Source: Hydrogenophaga sp. SL48
GTDB taxonomy: Bacteria; Pseudomonadota; Gammaproteobacteria; Burkholderiales; Burkholderiaceae_C
Reading direction: 5' to 3'
NCBI RefSeq assembly: GCF_021729865.1
Contig: NZ_CP063400.1
Span: forward strand, 4,588,001-4,652,000
DNA length: 64,000 nucleotides
In this document: piece by piece, positions 25,603-33,884 of the stretch
Position numbering within the stretch: position 1 is the stretch's first letter
Layout of the letters: the number at the start of each line of letters is the position of its first letter
Translations under genes and position numbers: made by a program
Notes under the pieces: generated by a model
What the model was told of the DNA's origin: nothing
The model's database searches: none
Seen by the model: only the letters and a program-made list of their open reading frames with translations

Positions 25603-26124
25603 ATGTCCATCACCCTCTCCTCCGCCAGCCTGCCCGTCTTCCAGACCGCCCTGTCCAACCTGCTGCACTGCCTGAACAAGGCCGAGGCCAACGCCGCCGC
25701 GCGCAAGTTTGACCCCAACGTGTTGTTCGCCGCCCGCCTGGCGCCCGACATGCTGCCGTTCGCGGCGCAGATCCGCATCGCCTGCGACGCCGCCAAGAAC
25801 GGCACCGCGCGGCTCGCGGGCATCGAGGCACCGAAGTTCGAGGACAACGAAACCACCTTCGCCGAGCTCCAGGCCCGCATCACCAAAACGCTCGACTGGC
25901 TTGTCACCGTGCCCGCGTCGGCCATCGACGGCCGCGAAGACGCCGACATCACCTTCCCGGTCGGCCGCGACAAGACCCGCACCATGAAGGGCGAGGCCTA
26001 CCTCAAGCACTACGCCCTGCCCAACATGTTCTTCCACGTCGTCACGGCCTACGCCCTGCTGCGCCACAACGGCGTGGACGTGGGCAAGACGGATTACCTG
26101 GTGGGTGATCTGGCGGGCGCCTGA
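25603..26124 (+). CDS. DUF1993 domain-containing protein
   Basis: This 173-residue cytosolic protein is of the DUF1993 family, helical and DinB-like in predicted fold. It starts with LPVFQTALSNLLHCLNKAEANA, then KFDPNVLFAARLAPDMLPFAAQIRIACDAAK and the C-terminal YALPNMFFHVVTAYALLRHNGVDVGKTDYL. The pattern PNMFFHVVTAYALLRH is diagnostic. The biochemical function of the family is not known. It is an independent gene between two exported proteins. Confidence 0.88.
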   Translation: MSITLSSASLPVFQTALSNLLHCLNKAEANAAARKFDPNVLFAARLAPDMLPFAAQIRIACDAAKNGTARLAGIEAPKFEDNETTFAELQARITKTLDWLVTVPASAIDGREDADITFPVGRDKTRTMKGEAYLKHYALPNMFFHVVTAYALLRHNGVDVGKTDYLVGDLAGA

Positions 26125-26247
26125 CAGCTGAGCGTCCCGGGGGTGACTGAAATCACGCCCCACCCGGGATTCATCGGGTTCACGCGCTGGCTGTCTGTGG
26201 CTAATGTGGGGGTCGTTCGACACACCGACACCCCCACGGAGACACCC

Positions 26248-27243
26248 ATGAGCACTCGCCGTCCCGCCGCCCTGAGCCGCCGCCAGGTTCTCACCACCGC
26301 CGCCGCGCTCGCCGCGCCGGCCATCCTGCCCGCCCAAGTGTTCGCGCAGGACAAATTCCCCAGCCGCCCCATCAAGCTCATCGCGCCCTGGCCCACGGGT
26401 GGCAGCAGCGACGCGGTGATGCGCGCCTTCGCCGAGAGCGCGGGCAAGGCGCTGGGCACCACGGTCATCATCGAAAACAAGCCCGGCGCGGGCGGCACGC
26501 TCGGGGCTTCCGCGATGGTCACCGCCGCGCCCGACGGCTACACGCTCACGCAGCTGCCCCTGGGCATCTACCGCCTGCCGCACATGCAGACCATGGGCTT
26601 CGACCCGGTCAAAGACCTGACCCACATCGTCTGCCTCACCGGCTACACCTTCGGCATCGCCTGCACCGCCGACGCGCCGTTCAAGACGCTCAAGGAGATG
26701 GTGGCCTACGCCAAGGCCAACCCCGGCAAACTGGAATACGGCCACACCGGCACCGGCACCACGCCGCACCTGGCGATCGAAGAGTTCAGCGACAAGGCCG
26801 GTATCCAGCTCAACCCCATCCCGTTCAAGGGCTCGGCCGAAATCATGCAGGCCATCCTGGGCGGCCACATCCGCGTCATGAGCGGCACCACCGAGTTCGC
26901 GCCCCACGTGCAAAGCGGCAAGCTGCGCCTGCTCGCCACCCTCGGCAGCCAGCGCAACAAGGCCTTCCCCGACGTGCCCACGGTCAAGGAAAGCGGCTGG
27001 GACACCATCACCGAATCGCCCTTCGGCATCGGCGGCCCCAAGGGCATGGACCCGGCCATCGTCAAGACGCTGCACGACGCGTTCAAGAAAACCCTGGAAG
27101 ACCCGGCCGTGCTCGCCACGCTCGACAAGTTCTTCCAGCCCGTGATCTACATGAACAGCGCCGACTACACGGCGTACGGCGAGCGCACCTTCAAGGCGGA
27201 GAAGGCGACGATTGAGCGGCTGGGGTTGGCGAAGAAGGGGTGA
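26248..27243 (+). CDS. Bug-family tripartite tricarboxylate-type solute-binding protein (Tat-exported)
   Basis: This 331-residue periplasmic binding protein belongs to the Bug/TctC family that is greatly expanded in Burkholderiales. The N-terminus SRRQVLTTAAALAAPAILPA, with twin Arg, is a Tat signal, cleaved near VFAQD. The mature protein has the usual FPSRPIKLIAPWPTGGSSDAVMR, VIIENKPGAGGTLGASAMV and the C-terminal YGERTFKAEKATIERLGL. Start ATG 26248 is supported by GGAGACACCC. No membrane components TctA/TctB are adjacent, so it may be an orphan sensor-type binding protein. A terminator follows. Confidence 0.93.
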   Translation: MSTRRPAALSRRQVLTTAAALAAPAILPAQVFAQDKFPSRPIKLIAPWPTGGSSDAVMRAFAESAGKALGTTVIIENKPGAGGTLGASAMVTAAPDGYTLTQLPLGIYRLPHMQTMGFDPVKDLTHIVCLTGYTFGIACTADAPFKTLKEMVAYAKANPGKLEYGHTGTGTTPHLAIEEFSDKAGIQLNPIPFKGSAEIMQAILGGHIRVMSGTTEFAPHVQSGKLRLLATLGSQRNKAFPDVPTVKESGWDTITESPFGIGGPKGMDPAIVKTLHDAFKKTLEDPAVLATLDKFFQPVIYMNSADYTAYGERTFKAEKATIERLGLAKKG

Positions 27244-27270
27244 ACGGAGCGGGTTTCAAAGGCTGTATTG

Positions 27271-27297
27271 AAAGGGCGTCTCTGGCGCCCTTTTTCC
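27271..27297 (+). terminator. Intrinsic terminator of the Bug gene
   Basis: Hairpin AAAGGGCG-tctctgg-CGCCCTTT with a T-run lies 28 bases after the Bug stop codon. Confidence 0.85.
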
Positions 27298-27327
27298 TTT
27301 TTAAGCCAAGCCCATTTGTGAGACTTC

Positions 27328-27507
27328 TTGTTGGGATTGGAGCCTCAAACGAAATATGACCGCAGTGAAGAAATAGCTGACGAGCGGTACCGTGCACACA
27401 TTGAAAACCTGCGCGCCTACCCTTGGCTTGGTTTCGTGCCAAGCATGGCAAGGTCACTGTTCTGTCAAACGTGCGCGCTCCTAGTCGCAGCGAAAGGAAA
27501 GCAATGA
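27328..27507 (+). CDS. Possible small ORF in A/T-richer gap (59 codons, TTG start)
   Basis: This short frame ends in TGA that overlaps the ATG of the next small gene in an ATGA junction. The product includes YDRSEEIADERYRAHIENL and CQTCALLVAAKGKQ. The start codon is uncertain (TTG at 27328 or 27331) and no good ribosome site is visible. The overlap with the following gene and the lower GC content argue that the pair came in together. It may be a 3' fragment of a longer lost gene. Confidence 0.3.
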   Translation: MLGLEPQTKYDRSEEIADERYRAHIENLRAYPWLGFVPSMARSLFCQTCALLVAAKGKQ

Positions 27508-27647
27508 GTACAAAGCTATTTGAGTTGTCGTTGGAAGCAAATCCAGACTTTCTCAAACTGTTGAGTGGAGACCAGTTGTCCCAAGCACTTCCCTATCTGC
27601 TCTGTGGCTTCGTCGTTTGGCTGGTGATTACGAATGGTAAGAAATGA
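27504..27647 (+). CDS. Small single-pass membrane protein (47 residues)
   Basis: ATG 27504 has a strong AAGGAAA ribosome site six bases upstream. The product starts MSTKLFELSLEANPDFLKLL and ends with a membrane helix (LPYLLCGFVVWLVITNG) and two Lys. It fits neither flanking gene and lies in A/T-richer DNA between the Bug terminator and the EamA gene. The 457-base gap holds nothing else clear. It could be a small toxin-like or regulatory membrane peptide, but nothing proves it. Confidence 0.5.
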   Translation: MSTKLFELSLEANPDFLKLLSGDQLSQALPYLLCGFVVWLVITNGKK

Positions 27648-27700
27648 CGTGTTGAACTTGTCGCGCCCTTGTGAGGGTGGACGTCATCTGTCCGTTTGCC

Positions 27701-28600
27701 TCACCCCTTCCGGCTCACCAACACAATCCCCGCCGCCACCCCCAGCAACGCCAGCACCAGCTGCGTGGTCAGCGGCTCGCCCAGCAGCACCACCCCAAAC
27801 ACCAGCGCGAACACGGGCGTGAGGAAGGTGAAGGTGGACATCTGGGTCGCGGGGTAGTGGCGCAGCATCCACATCCAGGTCAGGTAGCTGGCGAAGGCGC
27901 CCACGGCGGTCTGCAGAAAGACCGAGCCCCAGGCCATGGCCGAGTAGTCAAAGCTCCAGGTTTCGCCCAGCGCGAGCGAGAGCAGCGGCGTGACGGCAGC
28001 GGTCACGCCGAGTTGGTAGAACAGCGACTTTTCGGCTGCGGCGGAGGCGATCCTGGTGGTGCGGATCGCCAGCGTGGTCAGGCCCCAAAGCATGCCGGCG
28101 GCCAGGCCCATGGTGTCGCCGATCCACTGGCCCGGTGACGAGCCGTGGAGGAAGGCCTCGCTGAAGGCCACCGCCACGGCGGCGAAGGCCAGGCACAGGC
28201 CGATCCACTGGATGCGACGCAGCTGTTCGCTCTTCACAAACCGCGGCAGCAGCAGCGCGACCCAGAACGGGCTGGTGTAGAGGAACACCGTGAGGCGCGA
28301 GGCGCTGGTGTGGGTGAGCCCGAGGTAGATGAAGACGAACTCGCCCGCGAACAGCAGGCCCACGAGCAGGCCGCCCTTGAGCGTGCCGTCGCGTTTGAAG
28401 AGTGGCACGCCGCGGTACTGGCACCAGAGCCAGAGCAGGGCGGTGGCGCCCCACATGCGGATCGACGCCTGCCACAGCGGCGGGATCTCGCGCGAGGCGA
28501 ACTTGATCAGGATCTGCTGGTAGCCCCAGAAGGCGCAGCACACCACGAGCAGGGTGATGGCGAGGGTGTCGAGGTGGTCTTTGCGTTGGACGGGCGTCAT
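27701..28600 (-). CDS. EamA/DMT family transporter
   Basis: This is a 299-residue inner-membrane protein with ten predicted helices in two EamA repeats, typical of drug/metabolite transporter exporters. The first repeat begins VVCCAFWGYQQILIKFASREIPPLWQASIR. The second ends FTFLTPVFALVFGVVLLGEPLTTQLVLALLGVAAGIVLVSR, the diagnostic C-terminal stretch. The substrate is unknown. It follows the flavin reductase-MarR fusion on the same strand with a 49-base gap, so co-transcription and export of a pyridine or amino-acid-like compound is possible. Confidence 0.9.
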   Translation of the reverse strand: MTPVQRKDHLDTLAITLLVVCCAFWGYQQILIKFASREIPPLWQASIRMWGATALLWLWCQYRGVPLFKRDGTLKGGLLVGLLFAGEFVFIYLGLTHTSASRLTVFLYTSPFWVALLLPRFVKSEQLRRIQWIGLCLAFAAVAVAFSEAFLHGSSPGQWIGDTMGLAAGMLWGLTTLAIRTTRIASAAAEKSLFYQLGVTAAVTPLLSLALGETWSFDYSAMAWGSVFLQTAVGAFASYLTWMWMLRHYPATQMSTFTFLTPVFALVFGVVLLGEPLTTQLVLALLGVAAGIVLVSRKG

Positions 28601-28649
28601 CGTGTCGAGGGTATCGCGGGGTCGGGGCGCGGGCTGTCGCGCCCGGGGG

Positions 28650-29639
28650 TCACTGGCCGGAGGCCAGTTTCTGAAGGTGCCGCTTGAAGGCTTCGGCTTC
28701 GCTCGCCGACCAGCGCGCGAGCAGGGTGGTTTCCTGCTGGCGCGCCTGCGCGATCAGGGCGCTGGCCGCAGCTTGCCCGGTGGGCGTGGCGGTCACGAGC
28801 GTGCGCCGCTGGTCCGCCGGGTCGGCGTGCAGCGCCACCAGGCCCTCTTCGGCCATGCGCTGCACCAGCTTGGTCACGGTGGGTTGTTTGGCGAGCACGT
28901 CGTGGGCCAGCTGGCCGATGGCGACACCGGGCGTTGCCTCGTGTGACAGCGCCGCGTCGTGCAGCACGGCGAGCACGCGCCAGGCGATGTGGGTCAGGCC
29001 CTGGGCCGTGATCGCGTTTTCGAAGTCGCGGTACACGGCGTGGTTGGCCTGGCCGAGCAGGTAGCCCAGGTAGCTGCCGACGAAGCGGCCGTCGGTGGGC
29101 TGGGGCGCCGTGGGATCGCCCTGTGAGTCCTGCAAGGGGTGCTCGGTGTAGAAGCGCCCCCCGTGGTAGAGCAGGGGCGCGGCGCGGGCGCGGCGGGTGC
29201 AGCGCTCGACCTCGCCGACGAAGATCACGTGGTCGCCCTCGATGTACTGGCTGCGGTTGAAGCACTCGAAGGTGGCGACGCAGCCCGTGAGCAGCGGCGC
29301 GCCGCTGACGCCCTCCACGAAATCCACGCCCTGCCAGCGGTCCACGTCGCGCGCGGCGAAGCGCTCGGCCAGCGCCTGCTGGTCGGTCGCGAGCACGTTG
29401 ATCGCGTAGTGCTGGCCGTTGGAGAAGGCCGCCATCGAGCCGGCCGCGCGGCCCAGGCTCCAGAGCACCAGCGGCGGGTCGAGCGAGACCGAGTTGAACG
29501 AGCTGGCGGTCAGCCCCGCGAGTTCACCGGACGCGGTGCGCGCGGTCACGATGGTCACGCCCGTGGCGAACATGCCCAGCGCCGCGCGGAAGTCACGCGG
29601 CGAAAAATCGGGGGGTAGCGCTTGGCGGGCTGGGGACAT
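28650..29639 (-). CDS. Flavin reductase domain fused to MarR regulator
   Basis: This 329-residue two-domain protein has an N-terminal flavin reductase (DIM6/NTAB-type, residues about 12-165: FRAALGMFATGVTIVTAR, GLTASSFNSVSLDPPLVLWSLG, FVEGVSGAPLLTGCVATFEC, EGDHVIFVGEVE). That domain would supply reduced FMN or FAD to a monooxygenase. Residues about 185-325 form a MarR winged helix (HIAWRVLAVLHDAA, VLAKQPTVTKLVQRMAEEGLVALHADPADQRRTLVTATPTGQ). The fusion may sense flavin or an aromatic ligand. It diverges from the nicX-like operon, with palindromes in the 87-base gap. Confidence 0.9.
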   Translation of the reverse strand: MSPARQALPPDFSPRDFRAALGMFATGVTIVTARTASGELAGLTASSFNSVSLDPPLVLWSLGRAAGSMAAFSNGQHYAINVLATDQQALAERFAARDVDRWQGVDFVEGVSGAPLLTGCVATFECFNRSQYIEGDHVIFVGEVERCTRRARAAPLLYHGGRFYTEHPLQDSQGDPTAPQPTDGRFVGSYLGYLLGQANHAVYRDFENAITAQGLTHIAWRVLAVLHDAALSHEATPGVAIGQLAHDVLAKQPTVTKLVQRMAEEGLVALHADPADQRRTLVTATPTGQAAASALIAQARQQETTLLARWSASEAEAFKRHLQKLASGQ

Positions 29640-29652
29640 GGCTGCAATTTAT

Positions 29653-29668
29653 ATGAAAATTCATGAAT
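29653..29668. promoter_or_regulatory. MarR operator-like palindromes between fusion gene and nicX-like gene
   Basis: Overlapping palindromes ATGAA-AA-TTCAT (29653-29664) and ATTCATGAAT (29659-29668) lie in an A/T-rich stretch of the divergent gap. MarR proteins typically bind such short A/T-rich inverted repeats near -10 boxes. Confidence 0.4.
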
Positions 29669-29726
29669 AATGTGACCGCCACCGCCATTTCCTTGATGGC
29701 AACCGGCCCAAAACAGGAGACAACCG

Positions 29727-30779
29727 ATGTTGCAGGAGCGGATCGAACCCGTCTGGCTCGACGCATTTGAAGCGGTGTTGCGGCGCTGTGCGTTGCAACC
29801 GGGGGACACGGTGACCATTCTCTGCGAAACGCAGAGCCGGCCGGTGCTGGTCGAGCTGACGCGCCTCGCGGCGGCACGTCTCGGTGCCCCGGCCTTCGTG
29901 CTGACCCTGCCCTCGGTGTTCGGCCAGGCGGGCGAACCGGTGACGCGCTCCACCGGGGCATCACCGGCCATTCAACAACAGGCGCCGGTGATTGCGGCAC
30001 TGCAGGCCAGCAGCTTGGTGATCGATTGCACGGTCGAGGGCCTGATGCACGCGCCCGAGCTGCCCGCCATCCTGCAGGGCAACGGCCGCACGCAACCGCG
30101 CATCGTCTACGTCAGCAACGAACACCCCGAGGCGCTGGCGCGGCTGCTGCCCGACGACGCAACCGAGGCGCGGGTGAAGGCGCACGTGAAGCGCCTGCGC
30201 GGCGCGAAGGCCATGCGCGTCACGTCAGCCGCCGGCACCGATCTGGCCATCTCGCTGCAGGGTGCGGTGGTCGGCGGCAACTGGGGCAGCACCACGCGCC
30301 CCGGCACGCTGACGCACTGGCCCGGCGGCCTGGTGCTGGGTTTCCCGGCGGCGGGCAGCGTGAACGGCACGCTGGTGCTCGCCGAAGGCGACGTGAACCT
30401 GACCTTCAAGCGCTACATCGAGCGTGCGATCACCTTGACCATCGAGAACGATTACGTGACCCGCATCGACGGCGGCGGCGTGGACGCCGAACTGCTGCGC
30501 TCCTACTTCGCGGCCTGGGGTGAAAAAGAAGCCTACGCGGTGAGCCATGTCGGCTACGGCCTCAACGACGCCGCGCGCTGGGACAGCATGGCGCTCTACG
30601 ACAAGCGCGATTTCAACGGCACCGAGCTGCGCGCCTTCGCCGGCAACTTCCTCTACAGCACCGGCGCCAACGAAACCGCCGGCCGCTACACGCGCGGCCA
30701 CTTCGACTGGCCCATGCGGAACTGCACGGTGGCGCTGGATGGCGATGTGATGGTGGACGGCGGAAGGGTGGTGGCATGA
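29727..30779 (+). CDS. nicX: 2,5-Dihydroxypyridine 5,6-dioxygenase (NicX-like)
   Basis: This 350-residue protein matches the NicX family, mononuclear Fe(II) ring-cleavage enzymes of the leucyl-aminopeptidase-like fold that open 2,5-dihydroxypyridine to N-formylmaleamate. Candidate iron ligands are His274 (AVSHVGYGLN) and the His325-x-Asp327 pair (GHFDWP). Their spacing resembles the His/His-x-Asp set reported for NicX, as I recall. Other family stretches are NWGSTTRPGTLTHWPGGLVLGFP and YDKRDFNGTELRAFAGNFLYSTGANE. It overlaps the next gene by four bases. The next step, deformylation, is encoded there, which strengthens the assignment. Confidence 0.82.
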   Translation: MLQERIEPVWLDAFEAVLRRCALQPGDTVTILCETQSRPVLVELTRLAAARLGAPAFVLTLPSVFGQAGEPVTRSTGASPAIQQQAPVIAALQASSLVIDCTVEGLMHAPELPAILQGNGRTQPRIVYVSNEHPEALARLLPDDATEARVKAHVKRLRGAKAMRVTSAAGTDLAISLQGAVVGGNWGSTTRPGTLTHWPGGLVLGFPAAGSVNGTLVLAEGDVNLTFKRYIERAITLTIENDYVTRIDGGGVDAELLRSYFAAWGEKEAYAVSHVGYGLNDAARWDSMALYDKRDFNGTELRAFAGNFLYSTGANETAGRYTRGHFDWPMRNCTVALDGDVMVDGGRVVA

Positions 30780-31588
30780 CCCTCCCGACGTTCATGACCC
30801 TCGGCAGCGGCCCGACCGTGCTCATGCTGCACGGCATCGGCGGTGGCCACCGCGCCTTCGCGCCGCAGGTCGAAACCCTGGCCAGCCTGGGCTACCGCGC
30901 GGTGGCCTGGGACATGCCGGGCTACGGCCACAGCCTGCCCATCGAGCCCTACACCTTCAAGGGTCTGGCGCAGAGCTGCGTCGACCTCATCGATGCGCTG
31001 CAGTGCGAAAGCGTGGTCTTGCTGGGCCACAGCATGGGCGGCATGGTGGCGCAGGAAGTCATCGCCCGCCGGCCCGACAAGGTGAACCGGCTCATCCTCT
31101 GCGGCACCTCGGCCGCCTTCGGCAAACGCACCGACGGGCGCAGCGCCGAAGCCTGGGCGCAGCAGTTCATCGCGCAGCGCACGGCGCCGCTCGACGCCGG
31201 CCAGACCATGGCCGACATGGCCGCCAAACTGGTGCCGCAGATGGTCGGCCCCGGCTCGCTGCCCGAGGGCCTGAAGCTGGCCGAGTTCTGCATGGCCAGC
31301 GTGCCCGCCGCCACCTACCGGCGCGCGCTCGAATGCCTCGTCACCTTCGACCGCCAGGCCGCGCTCGCCGAGATCCGCGTGCCCACGCTGCTGGTCGGCG
31401 GCGAGTTCGACCGCGTGGCCGCGCCGTCGGTGATGAAGCAGATGGCGACCGCGATCCCGCGCGCCCGTTACACCGAGCTGGCCGGCATCGGCCACCTGAT
31501 GAACCTCGAAGCGCCCGACGAGTTCGACGCGCTGTTGCTCGACTTCCTGCGCGAGCCCACGCCCAGACCCCTGCCTGACACCCATTGA
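30776..31588 (+). CDS. nicD: Alpha/beta hydrolase, probable N-formylmaleamate deformylase (NicD-like)
   Basis: This 270-residue alpha/beta hydrolase has the oxyanion motif LHGIGGGHRAF, nucleophile GHSMGG (Ser about 86), acid Asp in VGGEFDRV and His in GIGHLMNLE. In nicotinate pathways NicD removes the formyl group from N-formylmaleamate. The start codon overlaps the nicX-like stop, the exact position expected for the second step. On sequence alone the fold also fits other C-C hydrolases, so the call rests on context. No maleamate amidase or maleate isomerase is seen in the window. Confidence 0.75.
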   Translation: MTLPTFMTLGSGPTVLMLHGIGGGHRAFAPQVETLASLGYRAVAWDMPGYGHSLPIEPYTFKGLAQSCVDLIDALQCESVVLLGHSMGGMVAQEVIARRPDKVNRLILCGTSAAFGKRTDGRSAEAWAQQFIAQRTAPLDAGQTMADMAAKLVPQMVGPGSLPEGLKLAEFCMASVPAATYRRALECLVTFDRQAALAEIRVPTLLVGGEFDRVAAPSVMKQMATAIPRARYTELAGIGHLMNLEAPDEFDALLLDFLREPTPRPLPDTH

Positions 31589-31619
31589 TCACCACCGACA
31601 ACAACAGGAGACAAGACCG

Positions 31620-32885
31620 ATGACAGCGATCAACCCGACCACCGGCCTGGACTTCACCCCCGCCGTGGGCGACATGCCCTTCACGCCGCTGCAGCGCGAG
31701 TGGCTCGCCAAGGCGCACGCGCTGGGCCGCGACAGGTTCGCCGCGCGCGCCGCGCAGTGGGACAAGGAGGCGAGCTTCCCGTTCGCCAACTACGAGGACC
31801 TGCGCGAGCAGGGTTTCCTCAAGCTCTGCGTGCCCACCGTGTTCGGCGGTGCGGGCGCCGACTTCCCGACCTACATGATGGTCGCGGCCGAGATCGGGCG
31901 CTTCTGCGGCGCCACCGCGCTGACCTGGAACATGCACATCTGCTCCACCATGTGGACCGGCGTGCTGGCCGACGGCATCGCCATGAGCGAGGAGCAGCGC
32001 GCCGAACACGCGGCGCGGCGGCAGATCCACTTCGCGCGCATCGTCAACGAAGGCAAGCTCTACGCCCAGCCCTTCAGCGAAGGCACGGCCGCCGCGGCCG
32101 GCCGCGCGCCCTTCGGCACCACGGCGAAGAAGGTCGAGGGCGGCTGGCTGATCAACGGCAAGAAGATCTGGGCCAGCCTCTCGGGCGCGGCCGACTACTA
32201 CGGCGTGCTCTGCACCGAAGACAAGGGCGACCACCACCCCGACGCGCGCGACACGCTCTACATCAGCGTGCCGGCCACCGCCGAGGGGTTCAGCATCAGC
32301 GGCGAGTGGGACCCGCTGGGCATGCGCGGCACCGTCAGCCGCAACCTCGCGTTCAAGGACGTGTTCGTCAGCGACGACGAGCAGCTCATGCCACGCGGCA
32401 TCTACTTCAAGGGCGCGCAGACCTGGCCGGCCATGTTCTTCACGCTCTCGCCCACCTACCTGGGCGTGGCGAACGCGGTCTACGACTTCACGGTGCAGTA
32501 CCTGCGCGGCGAGGTGCCGGGCGAGCCGCCGGTCAAGCGCCGCCAGTTCCCGACCAAGCAGATCACGGTGGCGCAGATGCGCCTGCAACTGGAGTCGATG
32601 AAGAGCCTGTTCACCCGCGCCATCTTCGAGGCCAAACCCAACCCGAGCAAGGACGAGAAGCTGCGCCTGTACGCCGCGCACCACGCCGTGATGGAAGGCG
32701 CCAACGACCTCGCGCGGCTCGGTATCCGCACCTGCGGCGGCCAGAGCATGCTCAAGCACCTGCCGCTGGAGCGCCTGTATCGCGACAGCCGCTGCGGCGC
32801 GCTGATGCTGCCCTGGACGGCCGAACTCATCCTCGACCGCATGGGTCGCGAGACCCTGTACGAGCCGGGCGAAAAGGACGAATGA
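31620..32885 (+). CDS. Acyl-CoA dehydrogenase-fold flavoprotein, possible two-component monooxygenase
   Basis: This 421-residue protein has the acyl-CoA dehydrogenase fold (N-terminal helices, middle beta domain GGWLINGKKIWASLSGAADYYGVLC, EWDPLGMRGTVSRNLAFKDVFV, C-terminal helices with GGQSMLKHLPLERLYRDSRCGALMLPWTAEL). The usual catalytic Glu of acyl-CoA dehydrogenases is not evident in this C-terminal stretch. The presence of a flavin reductase partner at the locus suggests a group D flavin monooxygenase that hydroxylates a ring to give 2,5-dihydroxypyridine. Dehydrogenase activity cannot be excluded. It is 31 bases behind the nicD-like gene. Confidence 0.7.
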   Translation: MTAINPTTGLDFTPAVGDMPFTPLQREWLAKAHALGRDRFAARAAQWDKEASFPFANYEDLREQGFLKLCVPTVFGGAGADFPTYMMVAAEIGRFCGATALTWNMHICSTMWTGVLADGIAMSEEQRAEHAARRQIHFARIVNEGKLYAQPFSEGTAAAAGRAPFGTTAKKVEGGWLINGKKIWASLSGAADYYGVLCTEDKGDHHPDARDTLYISVPATAEGFSISGEWDPLGMRGTVSRNLAFKDVFVSDDEQLMPRGIYFKGAQTWPAMFFTLSPTYLGVANAVYDFTVQYLRGEVPGEPPVKRRQFPTKQITVAQMRLQLESMKSLFTRAIFEAKPNPSKDEKLRLYAAHHAVMEGANDLARLGIRTCGGQSMLKHLPLERLYRDSRCGALMLPWTAELILDRMGRETLYEPGEKDE

Positions 32886-32911
32886 ACACGGCGGGGCGGG
32901 CCACGCATCCA

Positions 32912-32917
32912 TAGAAT
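32912..32917 (+). promoter_or_regulatory. -10-like box TAGAAT seven bases before the peptidase start
   Basis: TAGAAT is followed by CGCCTCC and ATG 32925. There is room for no more than a base or two of leader, so the mRNA may be leaderless. Confidence 0.45.
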
Positions 32918-32924
32918 CGCCTCC

Positions 32925-33884
32925 ATGACCCGAGACTGCCTTGTTGCCCGACCGGCCCTGCTGGCCGCCTGCCTTCAGCGGGCGCAGGCCTTCACGGTCG
33001 ACCGCCGGTCGCTGGTGCTCGGGGTCGGGCTGGCGGTCGCCATGCACGGCGCCAGTGCGCAGGCACCGGTCGGCAAGCCGGCCGGGAGGGGCGCCGATCC
33101 CTGCACCGAGTTCGTGGCCCGCCTGCCCAACATGCAGGCGCGGCTGTGTGCCTCGGCGCAGCTCAAGCCCACCGCCGGTCGCTCGGTGCAGGGCCGCACG
33201 CTGTACCAGCGCGACGTGGTGGCGCCCGACGCCAAGATCCGCGTGCTCGTGGTCGGCGCCATGCACGGCGACGAGCTGTCGTCGGCCTCGGTCGCCCTGC
33301 ACTGGATCCAGCGCGCGATGGAAACGCCGTCCAACGTGCACTGGCGCTTCATCCCGGCCCTCAATCCCGACGGCCTGATGGCGCGGCCCGCCCGGCGCGT
33401 GAACGCCAACGGCGTGGACCTCAACCGCAATTTCCCCACGCCCAACTGGACCCGCGACGCCAAGATCTACTGGGAACAGCGGACCAAAAAAGACCCACGC
33501 CGCTGGCCCGGGCCGAAGACCCTGTCCGAGCCGGAATCGGCGTTTTTCCACGACGAGATGGATCGCTTCCAGCCGCACCTGATCGTGAGCATCCACGCGC
33601 CCTATGGCGTGCTCGACTTCGACGGTCCCACCGTGCCGCCCGCGCGCCTGGGCCGCCTGTACCTGGACCAGGTCGGCATCTTCCCGGGCAGCTTGGGCAA
33701 CTTCGGTGGCGTGCACAAGGGCATGCCGGTGGTCACCATCGAGCTGCCCAGCGCGATCCGCACGCCGCTGGAGGCCGAGATGCGCCAGATGTGGCTGGAC
33801 CTGCTGCGCTGGATGAGCGAGCGCGTGGTGCCCGAAGCGCCGGCCAGCAAGCCCATGCCCGTGAAGTTGCACAAGGCGGGCTGA
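32925..33884 (+). CDS. M14-family zinc carboxypeptidase (MpaA-like)
   Basis: This 319-residue protein has an N-terminal hydrophobic signal or anchor (about residues 25-47) and a zinc carboxypeptidase domain. GAMHGDE supplies the first His and the Glu of HxxE, NPDG and VDLNRNFP are the classic M14 substrate motifs, SIHAPYG provides the second zinc His, and the C-terminal VTIELPSAIRTP holds the catalytic Glu. It is similar to murein tripeptide amidase MpaA, which cuts gamma-glutamyl-diaminopimelate bonds in peptidoglycan peptides. The predicted periplasmic location would differ from cytosolic MpaA. It is a single gene. Confidence 0.82.
   Translation: MTRDCLVARPALLAACLQRAQAFTVDRRSLVLGVGLAVAMHGASAQAPVGKPAGRGADPCTEFVARLPNMQARLCASAQLKPTAGRSVQGRTLYQRDVVAPDAKIRVLVVGAMHGDELSSASVALHWIQRAMETPSNVHWRFIPALNPDGLMARPARRVNANGVDLNRNFPTPNWTRDAKIYWEQRTKKDPRRWPGPKTLSEPESAFFHDEMDRFQPHLIVSIHAPYGVLDFDGPTVPPARLGRLYLDQVGIFPGSLGNFGGVHKGMPVVTIELPSAIRTPLEAEMRQMWLDLLRWMSERVVPEAPASKPMPVKLHKAG

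Noticed and set aside
26143..26247. Upstream ATG start for the Bug protein
   Set aside because: The 35 extra residues are not related to any signal peptide, and the Tat signal with GGAG site begins at 26248.
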